From contig NZ_RQGQ01000020.1 in the NCBI RefSeq assembly GCF_004770265.1, positions 59,904 through 123,903 on the forward strand: DNA of 64,000 nt, read 5' to 3'. The notes under the pieces are model-generated. The model had not been told where the DNA came from. It saw nothing but the letters and a program-made list of their open reading frames with translations, and did not search any database. This document shows positions 27,516 through 35,452 of this stretch, piece after piece. This DNA is from Leptospira congkakensis (GTDB lineage Bacteria; Spirochaetota; Leptospiria; Leptospirales; Leptospiraceae). The translations under genes and the position numbers were made by a program. The stretch's first letter is position 1. Each line of letters starts with the position of its first letter.

Positions 27516-29065
27516 GGTTTTATATACCTTTCTACCCAAGAATCAAAAGATAATGATACAAACACTTTTGTTTTGGCAGTTTCTTCACCTATTGTCTGTT
27601 TGATTTTTTTGAATGTTGAACCTGGTCCTACAAAATGAATGACATCTAATAATTCGGGAAATCGTTTTGTCACTATATCAAATTCGGAGCCACTACGCCA
27701 ATAAGCGGCTTTGATATTTGTGGTATCGAAAGGAACGGGGATTTCAGGAGCCGAAACAAAATAAGTAGGAATGACTGGATAAATACTATTTAGTTTGTCT
27801 GAATCAACATGGGTGAGTTTCACAAATTTTGTTTTTCTGCCTAAAAGATGGTCTATAAGAGGTGGTTCACTTTCACCTAATCCATCACAGGTGCCGTTCA
27901 CCCAGAAACCCCTGAGCGCTAGGTCTTTCCAGGTCGATAATCCTGCAGACCATAATATCTGATTGGTTGGGTTTACCGATAAATCTAAAGGAAATGCATA
28001 CCCACGTGAAACAAATACGTCTACGTCTTTGGGAAGTGAATAGGTGAGACGTTCTCGTTGTCTTGCCGCCATTTTTGCGTTAGGTGGCCAAACTTCGTTT
28101 CGGCTAAAACTAAAATCGGGAATGTCTGATAATTCTTTGGAGAAAAGGGTTTTTCCATCTTCTGTTTCTCCTCTGATAAAAGTTATTTTTCCATATCCTC
28201 TAGTTAAAACAGAAACTCCAATTTTTTGGTGGCATCCACCACCATACTTTGATAATATTTTTCTTTCTTCGTTTGCGGTGGTTTCTGCATTTGTATCTGT
28301 AATTTCTCTAAGTAATGATTCCAAATGTTTGTCTTCTTTTCTGATTTCGGCACAGAGTGCTCCTTGTGCTGGTGCACTTGGAAAAATAGAAGAAGGCATT
28401 ACCATAAATAAGGATAGGTTGATTGTTTCTCGGATGAGTTGTTTTACTTCTTTTAATTCTGGGATTTGATTTTCTGTATCATCAAAATTTAGAATTCGAT
28501 CTAAGGCCGCTTTTGCTACTAAGATACCACCGTTTTCATGCTCTAAATATTTTCGAAGCCTGGTTTGAATATTCCCTCTAACCGATTCAATTTTAACGAG
28601 AAATGAGTTAATTGGTGTGGGAAAATAAGATTTTATGAAATCTTTAATATGATGTTCTCTTCTGGGAGATGAAGTGAGAATTGTAATTTCTGTTGGTGCA
28701 GAAATCCATTTGTTTCTTTTGAACAACAAAACATCGCGAACATCTTCTCTTGTTAGAATGGGGACAAGGATTGTATCTTTACGTTCCCGTAAGTCCATAT
28801 CTTTCCATGAATGAATGACAATATCAATTTTATGATTGAGTAAGTCTTCCTGTAGATCTTTTGTAAAAATACCTTGGCCAGCAAATTGCCACAAAGGTGT
28901 TTTTAAATCTTTATCACCAGCTGATTCTCTAAAGACTGTTTGGAATATTTTTGTTTTATTTTTTTCTTCGAGAGCTTTTTTAACGGAGAGAATTTGTATA
29001 CGAGAGAGAAGAGATGATCTTCCTCCGATTTTAATAGTTTCAGACAAGTAAATCTTCCCATCCAT
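27512..29065 (-). CDS. hemCD: Fused porphobilinogen deaminase / uroporphyrinogen-III synthase
   Basis: A 517-residue fusion. Residues 1 to about 310 are hydroxymethylbilane synthase: GGRSSLLSRIQ, HSWKDMD with the catalytic Asp at D89, SVRGNIQTRL, and C278 in GGGCHQKIG, which carries the dipyrromethane cofactor. The rest, about 205 residues, is a divergent uroporphyrinogen-III synthase domain (starting DVDVFVSRGYAFPL, ending TKVFVSLSFDSWVERY). The fusion would pass unstable hydroxymethylbilane directly on. The start overlaps hemA by about 26 bases. Confidence 0.88.
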   Translation of the reverse strand: MDGKIYLSETIKIGGRSSLLSRIQILSVKKALEEKNKTKIFQTVFRESAGDKDLKTPLWQFAGQGIFTKDLQEDLLNHKIDIVIHSWKDMDLRERKDTILVPILTREDVRDVLLFKRNKWISAPTEITILTSSPRREHHIKDFIKSYFPTPINSFLVKIESVRGNIQTRLRKYLEHENGGILVAKAALDRILNFDDTENQIPELKEVKQLIRETINLSLFMVMPSSIFPSAPAQGALCAEIRKEDKHLESLLREITDTNAETTANEERKILSKYGGGCHQKIGVSVLTRGYGKITFIRGETEDGKTLFSKELSDIPDFSFSRNEVWPPNAKMAARQRERLTYSLPKDVDVFVSRGYAFPLDLSVNPTNQILWSAGLSTWKDLALRGFWVNGTCDGLGESEPPLIDHLLGRKTKFVKLTHVDSDKLNSIYPVIPTYFVSAPEIPVPFDTTNIKAAYWRSGSEFDIVTKRFPELLDVIHFVGPGSTFKKIKQTIGEETAKTKVFVSLSFDSWVERYIKP

Positions 29066-29912
29066 TCATAATATGTATTTGTTCTTCCTCCCGTTCCCTT
29101 GTAAGTTCCGTGAGAAAATATTGTAAGTCCATTTTTACCGATTGGATTTGTTCATCAGTCTCTTGTAAATCACTAAGAATTTTTGAAAGAGGGATATAAT
29201 TTTTGTAATTGGTTTCTAGATTTGCCGTTTCTCTAAAATCCAAAATCAAGGAGGAACTTTCTATCATTGATTCCCAGTTAAACGGTAAAAAACTAGAAGC
29301 GATGACAATGGCTTCGTTCCTTGGTTGATAATCTTCCCAGTGGAAAGTTGCGATTGAAAAACCTTTTTGTAATTCGGCCATTTTGTCTTGGTTTCGGCCG
29401 ACGAGACGAACTTCTTTTCCCTTGGAAACAAGATAGGGAAGGATGGAGGTGGCTAGTTTTCCTGTTCCGAGTAAGGTGACAGACTTATGACTTTGTAAAT
29501 AGGAGTCGGCAACACTTCCATAAGTTTGCCTTCCGATTCCTGTTAAGTATCTAGAACGGATTTGTTTGGTATGTTCTAAAATTTGATCCCGTAATCTTAA
29601 TAGGGAAAGGGCAAATGTAGAATCATTTACTTTGTCTTCACGAAAACGGTCTCGGAACTGCGCTTGGATTTCCGACTCTCCAAAAAGTTTGGATCTAAGT
29701 CCAGAAACTACCTCTAAAAGGAAGCGGTAGGCTTCGTATCCATGGAATACTTCGTAACCTTTATAAAATCTTTCGGATTCTTCTATAGGAAAAATGCGAC
29801 GGTCACTAAATGCAATTGATCTTTGGCATGTCTGCCAAACCTCAAGACTTTCACCGTCTAAAGGTTTACTAATGAGATCAGTTGAATGTAATAGAATCAG
29901 ATTTGACCACAT
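29040..29912 (-). CDS. hemA: Glutamyl-tRNA reductase, short form
   Basis: First enzyme of C5 haem synthesis, reducing glutamyl-tRNA to glutamate-1-semialdehyde. The catalytic Cys29 lies in WQTCQRSIAF. EAYRFLLEVVSGLRSKLFGESEIQAQ matches the family core, and the NADPH domain has LLGTGKLATSILPYLVSKG. At 290 residues it is over 100 shorter than usual: the N-terminus before the Cys is brief and the C-terminal dimerisation helices are largely missing. The operon's position leaves little doubt on identity. It is the first gene of the haem operon. Confidence 0.88.
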   Translation of the reverse strand: MWSNLILLHSTDLISKPLDGESLEVWQTCQRSIAFSDRRIFPIEESERFYKGYEVFHGYEAYRFLLEVVSGLRSKLFGESEIQAQFRDRFREDKVNDSTFALSLLRLRDQILEHTKQIRSRYLTGIGRQTYGSVADSYLQSHKSVTLLGTGKLATSILPYLVSKGKEVRLVGRNQDKMAELQKGFSIATFHWEDYQPRNEAIVIASSFLPFNWESMIESSSLILDFRETANLETNYKNYIPLSKILSDLQETDEQIQSVKMDLQYFLTELTREREEEQIHIMNGWEDLLV

Positions 29913-29983
29913 GATTTTATTCTATCAAATACAAGGTTCCAACTGTCACAAGATTGTCAGTCTCTAAAAAAATAAAATATGAT

Positions 29984-30002
29984 ATTGAAACTAAGTCTCA
30001 AT
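29984..30002. promoter_or_regulatory. Imperfect palindrome upstream of msrB and hemA
   Basis: ATTGAAACTAAGTCTCAAT is a near-perfect odd-centred palindrome (one central base, one mismatched pair per arm). It lies 17-35 bases before the msrB start in the divergent hemA-msrB spacer. Its core GAAACTAAGT recurs in a perfect palindrome at 30492-30504 beyond msrB. A Fur/PerR-family operator is possible given the haem and peroxide-repair neighbours, but this is inference. Confidence 0.45.
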
Positions 30003-30018
30003 TAATAAGGAATGGTTT

Positions 30019-30399
30019 ATGATGAAAGAAGAAAACTGGAAAGAAAAACTCACTCCCTTACAATACCAAGTCACAAGAGAAAAAGGCACCGAACGACCGT
30101 TTACCGGTGAATATTATGAACATAAAGAAAAGGGAACTTATCTTTGTGTTTGTTGTGGAGAAGCTTTGTTTTCTTCTCAGGCAAAGTATGATTCCGGCAG
30201 TGGTTGGCCGAGTTATTATGAGCCGGTTACGAAAGAAGCAGTGGAAACGGAATCAGATGGAAGTCATGGAATGGTCAGAACAGAAATCCATTGTCAAAAT
30301 TGCGGGGCTCATCTTGGTCACGTTTTTCCCGATGGACCAAGACCAACTGGTTTACGTTACTGTGTGAACTCCGCTTCGTTGAAGTTTCAAAAAGACTGA
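30019..30399 (+). CDS. msrB: Peptide-methionine (R)-S-oxide reductase
   Basis: Repairs methionine-R-sulfoxide in proteins. It is 126 residues, a single MsrB domain. Two zinc CxxC pairs are seen (LCVCCG and HCQNCG), and the catalytic cysteine C115 is in [22 protein letters not shown] is the substrate loop. It has a clear AAGGAA ribosome site. It is divergent from the haem operon. Confidence 0.95.
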   Translation: MMKEENWKEKLTPLQYQVTREKGTERPFTGEYYEHKEKGTYLCVCCGEALFSSQAKYDSGSGWPSYYEPVTKEAVETESDGSHGMVRTEIHCQNCGAHLGHVFPDGPRPTGLRYCVNSASLKFQKD

Positions 30400-30827
30400 G
30401 ACAGTTTTTGAGTCAATGGGATGGATCTTTTGGAAACTGCCTTTAGCGATGATCGGAATTGCGATTAGGGATTGTAGTTTCGATTTAGATAGAAACTAAG
30501 TTTCCTTTGTATTTACTGGAATATGAAAATGGCTTTCGAAAGAAATAACTTTACTTTTGAAAGTCGCTATCGAATGAATCTGACTTACTTTAGAAAGGCA
30601 CGCGAAAACTCGCCTGGTTGAAAAAAGTAAGTCACTTACCTTATGCAGTGGGTTTCGATCGATACTAACTATATAAAGTAAGGTAGGCAAGATAGACCAT
30701 CCTCTTGAGTGCCAAGGAAAGTCCTGTTAAAAGTAAGTCACTTACCTCATCCACTGGCTTTCGAAAGAAACTTACACTCTAAATCAACGCAACTTATTTT
30801 AAGGATCTTAAGGAAAGGTGACTTCCG
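30400..30827. repeat. Repeat-rich intergenic region without a convincing gene
   Basis: A 428-base stretch with no supported ORF but several repeats. AAAAGTAAGTCACTTACC occurs exactly at 30623-30640 and 30729-30746, inside about 48-base imperfect direct repeats. GGCTTTCGAAAGAAA occurs at 30531-30545 and 30756-30770. TGACTTACTTT (30581-30591) pairs with AAAGTAAGTCA (30624-30634), enclosing an inner GCGA/TCGC hairpin. GAAACTAAGTTTC (30492-30504) is a perfect palindrome. It could be a structured RNA, a decayed repeat element or a multi-site regulatory region. Confidence 0.6.
30492..30504. promoter_or_regulatory. Perfect palindrome downstream of msrB
   Basis: GAAACT-A-AGTTTC, sharing its core GAAACTAAGT with the imperfect palindrome before msrB (29984-30002). 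The pair flanks msrB. It could be a second binding site for the same regulator. The 6-bp stem with a one-base loop is unlikely as an RNA hairpin. Confidence 0.4.
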
Positions 30828-31274
30828 TTATTCTTTTAGCCAGGATACTTCCATACAACCTTCTGGTTTTCGGTTGTCTGGAACAACTGTACGATCGAAG
30901 GCAACGGCACCTAGGTTGACTCCAATACGAAGTGCAATGCGCTTTGCTAAATGTGAATATTGGTTGGCTTCACAGCGATTTCCAAGTCTGGATTCCAGCT
31001 TTGAAATTTGTAAAAGAAGGCCGGCATTTCCTTCCGATTCTTTCATTCCAATGGCATGTTTGAGTTGGATGGCTTTTTTTAAATCTTCTCTAGCAGAAAT
31101 TAGGTCGTTTGATTCCATTTTATGAATGGCTCTCTCTTCCAGTCCTGCAATGACAGAAGGAATTCGAGACAACCTCGTATTCCTTAGGATATCATCGGCG
31201 GACTCATCCAAGACAGGATTTGCATGCAAACCAAAGGAAATGATGAATAATATAGCAGTTTGGTATTTGATCAT
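30828..31274 (-). CDS. Small exported hypothetical protein
   Basis: A 148-residue protein with a signal peptide (AILFIISFGLHANP) and a helical mature part of TPR-like character (SAREDLKKAIQLKHAIGMK). Two cysteines are present, C116-like in NRCEANQ and one in EGCMEVSW, which could form a periplasmic disulfide. I do not recognise a family. It lies between the repeat region and rnpB, on the opposite strand to both msrB and rnpB. Confidence 0.55.
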   Translation of the reverse strand: MIKYQTAILFIISFGLHANPVLDESADDILRNTRLSRIPSVIAGLEERAIHKMESNDLISAREDLKKAIQLKHAIGMKESEGNAGLLLQISKLESRLGNRCEANQYSHLAKRIALRIGVNLGAVAFDRTVVPDNRKPEGCMEVSWLKE

Positions 31275-31378
31275 ACAAGCTGAGCCTCGCTGACTCTGTC
31301 ATCCTTTAGAATGCATAATTTGTGCCAATGGGAATAAATACTCATGGACGATTTCGATAGTGACTTTCCAATGAAACT

Positions 31379-31725
31379 GACTCTGGCCGAGCGATCGCCT
31401 TTTTCCTTCCCTCTGGAAGGAAGGGGGAGGAAAGTCCGGACACTAGGGGACAATCGGACCGAGTAATACTTGGGCTTTTAAATTTCAGAAATGGAGTTTA
31501 AGGGACGGAAAGTGCAACAGAAAGTAAACCGCCTACCTTGGTAGGTAAGGGTGAAATGGTGGAGTAAGAGCCCACCGCTCTATTTGTAAGAATAGAGGCG
31601 GGTAAACCCTCCGATGTGCAATCTCAAGTAAACAACCGTTATGAGTTTGTCCTGCCAGGTTGTGGGTAGAGAGCATTAGATAAATGATCGCATAAAACAG
31701 AATCCGGCTTACGGGCCAGAGTCAC
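31379..31725 (+). ncRNA. rnpB: RNase P RNA
   Basis: Catalytic RNA of RNase P, which trims tRNA 5' ends. About 347 nt, bacterial type A. P1 is a perfect 10-bp stem, GACTCTGGCC (31379-31388) with GGCCAGAGTC (31714-31723). The conserved blocks are all present: GAGGAAAGTCCGGAC, ACAGAAAGTAAACCGCC, GGTAAGGGTGAAA, GTAAGAGCCCACCG, TAGATAAATGAT and ACAGAATCCGGCTTACGGG. A T run (31727-31733) follows and may act as terminator. The 3' end overlaps the stop of the convergent NERD gene. Confidence 0.96.
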
Positions 31726-33268
31726 CTTTTTTTAATATACCTTGTATCACTTCTTCTTCGTTAGGTGGGTAAAAGACACAAACTAAACCTCTGATTTTTA
31801 AAATGGTTTCGGCTAACGTTGTTTTTGTTTCCACTTGATCCCAATTTTCAAATCCAATGAGAATTCCGCAGGTTTCTTCCATTCCTTCAAAATCCTTATA
31901 AGAATAGTTTCTCATTCCATTTTCATCCAAAAATTGTTTTAACCCATTTTTTAAGACAAACTCTTCTGACCGATAAATCACTACAATTTCATCATTCACT
32001 ACTTCTAAAACTTTTTTTGCATATCCAAAACACCATCGTATTTGATCTGTTAGATCATCGTCTGCTTTTATGAATTGGACATCGGAAAAATGACCTTGGA
32101 CAGAAGATTCGGAAAAATCGGAAAGAAGTGCATTTGCAAAATGAACTATTTCTGGGGAATTTCTAATGTTTCTTGTGATGTCCCAGACATGGACAGAAAG
32201 AGAATTCCAATACTGAAATAAAGGTGATTTTGAATATTTGAATCGGCGTGAAATAAAAAGGATCCAATTTTTATTTTCCCAAAAGAATTTGGAAAGATAG
32301 AGGAATACCTCTTTTTCAGATGTTTGTTCTATCATCTCTTCAATTCCATCAGCGATGAGAAGATCAATATGATTGTGGTTTATTTCATTTAGGTTTGTGA
32401 TGAGCTCAATGTTTGATTTTTCTGGGATTTGACTTAGTTCCTCTTTCCAAATTTCGTAAAGTGCTTTGGCACCTTGCCACAATAAAACTTTTTTCCCCGC
32501 TTTTGCATTTTGTAATGCTAACTCTCCAGCAAGGATGGATTTTCCGGAACCTGTGCTACCAAATACTAAGTTATGCTGATAACGGTTGATTCCATCCACA
32601 AGCTCGAATTGTTCCTTAGTAAAAAATAGTAAGTTCTCTTCTTCTTTTTCTTTTTGTGATCGAAAGGTTTGGAAAAAATTGAGATTCTTTTTTATGATTT
32701 CATGTGCCTTCACAAGTACAGATTCAGGTAGTGGATCCCGATTGGAATGGAAAAGAATCGATTCTAAAATAGAATTCAAATTTATATCATCTTTTACTTC
32801 TTTCCCTCCAAACACATAAAGGTGTTTATCATTGGGCAAATGAAATTCCCTTCTTTCATTTTTGAGAAAAAAAATAGCACTATCATAATAATCTTCTGGA
32901 AATAAATCAGTGAGTTGGTTGTGGTTTTTAAAAAATTCTCGGACTAATTCTCTTTGGGTGACCACTTGTTCGATCGGGTTCGAGTAAGATTTACCTTCCA
33001 CTGGTTTCCAGTCTCTTTCACGAACATTATAAAATTCCCATTCTCCTTTTTTTTGTCTCCACCTTCCATTTTTGAGTTCGATGGTGATCACTCCATAAGG
33101 GGAAACAACGAGGAAATCGATTTCTCTCATAGGAACATCTGGTGTGATTAAGGTTATGGAATAATAAATATTACAATTTAGGCGTATTTCCTTTGAAAAA
33201 CGGCTATAAAAATGAGATTCGAGCGATACATCTTTCGCTTTTCCGTGAAACTGTTTTGGATATATCAT
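31709..33268 (-). CDS. NERD-domain P-loop protein
   Basis: A 519-residue protein. The N-terminus (about 10-130) is a NERD nuclease-related domain, with REIDFLVVSPYGVITIELKNGRW holding the D...ExK pattern of the restriction-endonuclease-like fold. A P-loop NTPase follows, with Walker A FGSTGSGKSIL (about 235) and DLLIADGIEE as Walker B-like. The layout resembles NERD proteins fused to DUF2075/UvrD-like helicase cores, but clear helicase motifs III-VI are not evident. A DNA-processing role is inferred. Its stop lies inside the rnpB 3' end, antisense. Confidence 0.7.
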   Translation of the reverse strand: MIYPKQFHGKAKDVSLESHFYSRFSKEIRLNCNIYYSITLITPDVPMREIDFLVVSPYGVITIELKNGRWRQKKGEWEFYNVRERDWKPVEGKSYSNPIEQVVTQRELVREFFKNHNQLTDLFPEDYYDSAIFFLKNERREFHLPNDKHLYVFGGKEVKDDINLNSILESILFHSNRDPLPESVLVKAHEIIKKNLNFFQTFRSQKEKEEENLLFFTKEQFELVDGINRYQHNLVFGSTGSGKSILAGELALQNAKAGKKVLLWQGAKALYEIWKEELSQIPEKSNIELITNLNEINHNHIDLLIADGIEEMIEQTSEKEVFLYLSKFFWENKNWILFISRRFKYSKSPLFQYWNSLSVHVWDITRNIRNSPEIVHFANALLSDFSESSVQGHFSDVQFIKADDDLTDQIRWCFGYAKKVLEVVNDEIVVIYRSEEFVLKNGLKQFLDENGMRNYSYKDFEGMEETCGILIGFENWDQVETKTTLAETILKIRGLVCVFYPPNEEEVIQGILKKGDSGP

Positions 33269-33311
33269 TTTTTAGTTCTATTATCATATCACAAATGTTT
33301 CTATTGGCGAT

Positions 33312-33917
33312 ATGAAACTGATCGCACTTTCCTTTTTTTTCTGTTTATTGTTTTCCGCCTGTGCTGGCGGAAATATTAAAATTAAAATCAAACCAGACCT
33401 TTCTGGTGATTTGGTTTTGTATCAGAAAAAAATTACCAAAAGACCTTCGGGAATATTTTTTGGAACAGGACTTACTCCTTCAGGTGAACTTGAAATCACT
33501 GTCAAAGAACGGGCTTATCAATTTAAGAATTATACTCATATCCTTCCTCCAGGATTTCGATTCATTCAATTTACAGAAGATCAAATTCTTGAGATTCAAC
33601 TAGTTGTGGATACAGGTAAATCATCTCCGCTTCTGTCTGCTTTGGAAATCAACAAAGAAGAAATTGATTCCATTTTGAATGAAGCAAAACTTCGTGATGA
33701 TCTACTTAGGTTCAATACACTGGTTGAGTTCATTCAGTTTGAAATTCAATTTCCTTTTTCCATCAAAAAAGTAAAATTTGCAGATCCGAGAACTCCCGGT
33801 GAATGGACAGCAAGACTCGATAGTAACGAAAAACTTATTGTGAATATTCCACTCCATTCTGTTTGGTCGAATGAACACCCACTCACAACGATACAGATTT
33901 ATCCAGAATCAAATTAG
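33312..33917 (+). CDS. Putative lipoprotein
   Basis: A 201-residue protein with a lipoprotein signal (LIALSFFFCLLFSACAGG; lipobox FSAC, Cys at about 17). The mature part begins with basic beta-strand sequence (NIKIKIKPDLSGDLVLYQKK) that looks like an LppM-type fold: lipidated, opening IKIKPDLSGD and closing with a helix-to-strand region. No function is assigned. It is convergent with the siroheme gene, overlapping by four bases. Confidence 0.7.
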   Translation: MKLIALSFFFCLLFSACAGGNIKIKIKPDLSGDLVLYQKKITKRPSGIFFGTGLTPSGELEITVKERAYQFKNYTHILPPGFRFIQFTEDQILEIQLVVDTGKSSPLLSALEINKEEIDSILNEAKLRDDLLRFNTLVEFIQFEIQFPFSIKKVKFADPRTPGEWTARLDSNEKLIVNIPLHSVWSNEHPLTTIQIYPESN

Positions 33918-34507
33918 GATTTATGAAAGTATTTTGTATTTAAGTTTTGAACAATTTCTTTTAAGGCAAGTCTTCTCTCTTTATCATTAGGGAGGAGTTC
34001 TTTTAAGTTTCTTCGCATTTCGAAAAGTGTTTCCATAAGTTCATGATCTTCTTCTGGAAGAATTTCTTCAAAAAGTTTGCGGAGAGTGGCGGAAACCCCT
34101 GCAAACTTTCCATCGGTAGAGATTGCAAACTGAACAGGACCAATGGATACAGATGAAGAAGAATAAAAGTCACAATTTTTGGGATCATCAACAGAATTCA
34201 CCCAAATCCCTTTTTCTTTGGCAAGGGCTCTGAATTTCTGATTGATCCCTGAGTCATTTGTTCCTAAAAAAATAATATCACGATGATTTAGATCTTCTTC
34301 TTTGATTGCGCGTTCTTCTGTGAGGATGTTTGGATATTTTGCTAAAAAAGTTTTTACCTCATCGCTAAAACTGATAGAAATTATATTGATTTTGGCACCA
34401 GTAAATTCGAGACCATTTAATTTCTCTAAACAGGCATTCCCACCACCGACGATTAGAATATTTTTGTTTTCTAAATTGAGGAAGATGGGGTATTTTTTAA
34501 AATGCAT
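33914..34507 (-). CDS. Precorrin-2 dehydrogenase / sirohydrochlorin ferrochelatase
   Basis: A 197-residue protein matching the N-terminal (Met8p-like) half of siroheme synthase CysG. It has FLNLENKNILIVGGGNACLEKL (NAD motif), FLGTNDSGINQKF and VDDPKNCDFYSSSSVSIGPVQFAISTDGK, with the conserved Asp in VDDP. It oxidises precorrin-2 to sirohydrochlorin and may insert iron. Its start follows the cobA-like stop directly. It supplies siroheme for CysI, encoded divergently. Confidence 0.88.
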   Translation of the reverse strand: MHFKKYPIFLNLENKNILIVGGGNACLEKLNGLEFTGAKINIISISFSDEVKTFLAKYPNILTEERAIKEEDLNHRDIIFLGTNDSGINQKFRALAKEKGIWVNSVDDPKNCDFYSSSSVSIGPVQFAISTDGKFAGVSATLRKLFEEILPEEDHELMETLFEMRRNLKELLPNDKERRLALKEIVQNLNTKYFHKS

Positions 34508-35287
34508 TTAGATTGAATTTTGTGAACTATGGCCAAGTGTTTTTTTCGTACGATCAAGTAGGGGACGAATCACTTCTCCTACATAAAGAATTCCGGGACC
34601 TGTGGATTGTTTTGTAATCTCGTTTAACGCGGTGTTGGCGAGAGTCGATGTAGTATAAATCGGGTTTCCTCTTCCTACATTTTCAGCAAGAACAATGGGA
34701 GTTTCTTTTTTTAGTCCTTTTCGGATGAGAGTCTCTGCAAGTTCCTTTGTTTTTTTACTTCCCATGAGAATGGCAATGGTTCCGAGGAAATTCTCCATTC
34801 CGATCCAACTGCGTTCATCTTCTAAAATGGTATGACCATCAAGGATGATGATTTGTCTGGAAATTCCGCGAACGGTTAGTGAGAGACTTAATTCAGCGAC
34901 ACCAGCTGTTACGGAACTCACTCCCGGAATGACCTCGAATGGAATTCCTGCTCCTTCTAAACTTTGGATCTCTTCTGCAAGTCTGCCAAATATAGAAGCA
35001 TCACCTCCCTTCAAACGAACTACATGTTTTCCCTGGGAGGCAAATTCCACAAGAAGGGAATTGATTTCGGATTGGGTGCGGGCATGTTCATTCGCCCTTT
35101 TTCCTACATAAAGGATCTGTGCATTCTCAGGAAATAAGTCTAAAAAACCGGGATCGAGGAGTGCGTCGTAGAGAATGACGTCAGCGGATTCGATGCGACT
35201 CCGTCCGCGTAGGGTCAAAAGGTCAATGGGGCCCGGGCCACCACTCACAAAACTGACAAATCCATGTTCTGTCTTATTGGAGGACAT
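34508..35287 (-). CDS. cobA: Uroporphyrinogen-III C-methyltransferase
   Basis: SAM-dependent enzyme that makes precorrin-2 from uroporphyrinogen III, 259 residues. It has the family motifs VSGGPGPIDLLTLRG, VRLKGGDASIFGRLAEE, GVSSVTAG and ILMGSKKTKELAETLI. It forms a two-gene operon with the precorrin-2 dehydrogenase. In CysG of enterics the two activities are fused; here they are separate. Divergent from cysJI with a 165-base spacer. Confidence 0.93.
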   Translation of the reverse strand: MSSNKTEHGFVSFVSGGPGPIDLLTLRGRSRIESADVILYDALLDPGFLDLFPENAQILYVGKRANEHARTQSEINSLLVEFASQGKHVVRLKGGDASIFGRLAEEIQSLEGAGIPFEVIPGVSSVTAGVAELSLSLTVRGISRQIIILDGHTILEDERSWIGMENFLGTIAILMGSKKTKELAETLIRKGLKKETPIVLAENVGRGNPIYTTSTLANTALNEITKQSTGPGILYVGEVIRPLLDRTKKTLGHSSQNSI

Positions 35288-35452
35288 ATCTGTTATACCT
35301 TGCGATATTGTTAGAAATAGTCAAGTGATTGGCTAATTATTTCTACAAAATCTCCATTTTTTTGGTTTACTTGGGGTATATCTCTGAGGAAAGATTCAAT
35401 TTATCAGACTTTTTGGATGTTTTACTGGAATCCAAATCAAAAATAGGTTTTT

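Noticed and set aside
30581..30770. CRISPR-like array because short sequences recur
   Set aside because: Only two copies of each repeat, of different lengths and spacing, with no cas genes and no spacer pattern.
35288..35452. Riboswitch (SAM or cobalamin) before cysJ
   Set aside because: No conserved core motif of either class was found; only a weak AGAAATA/TATTTCT repeat is visible.
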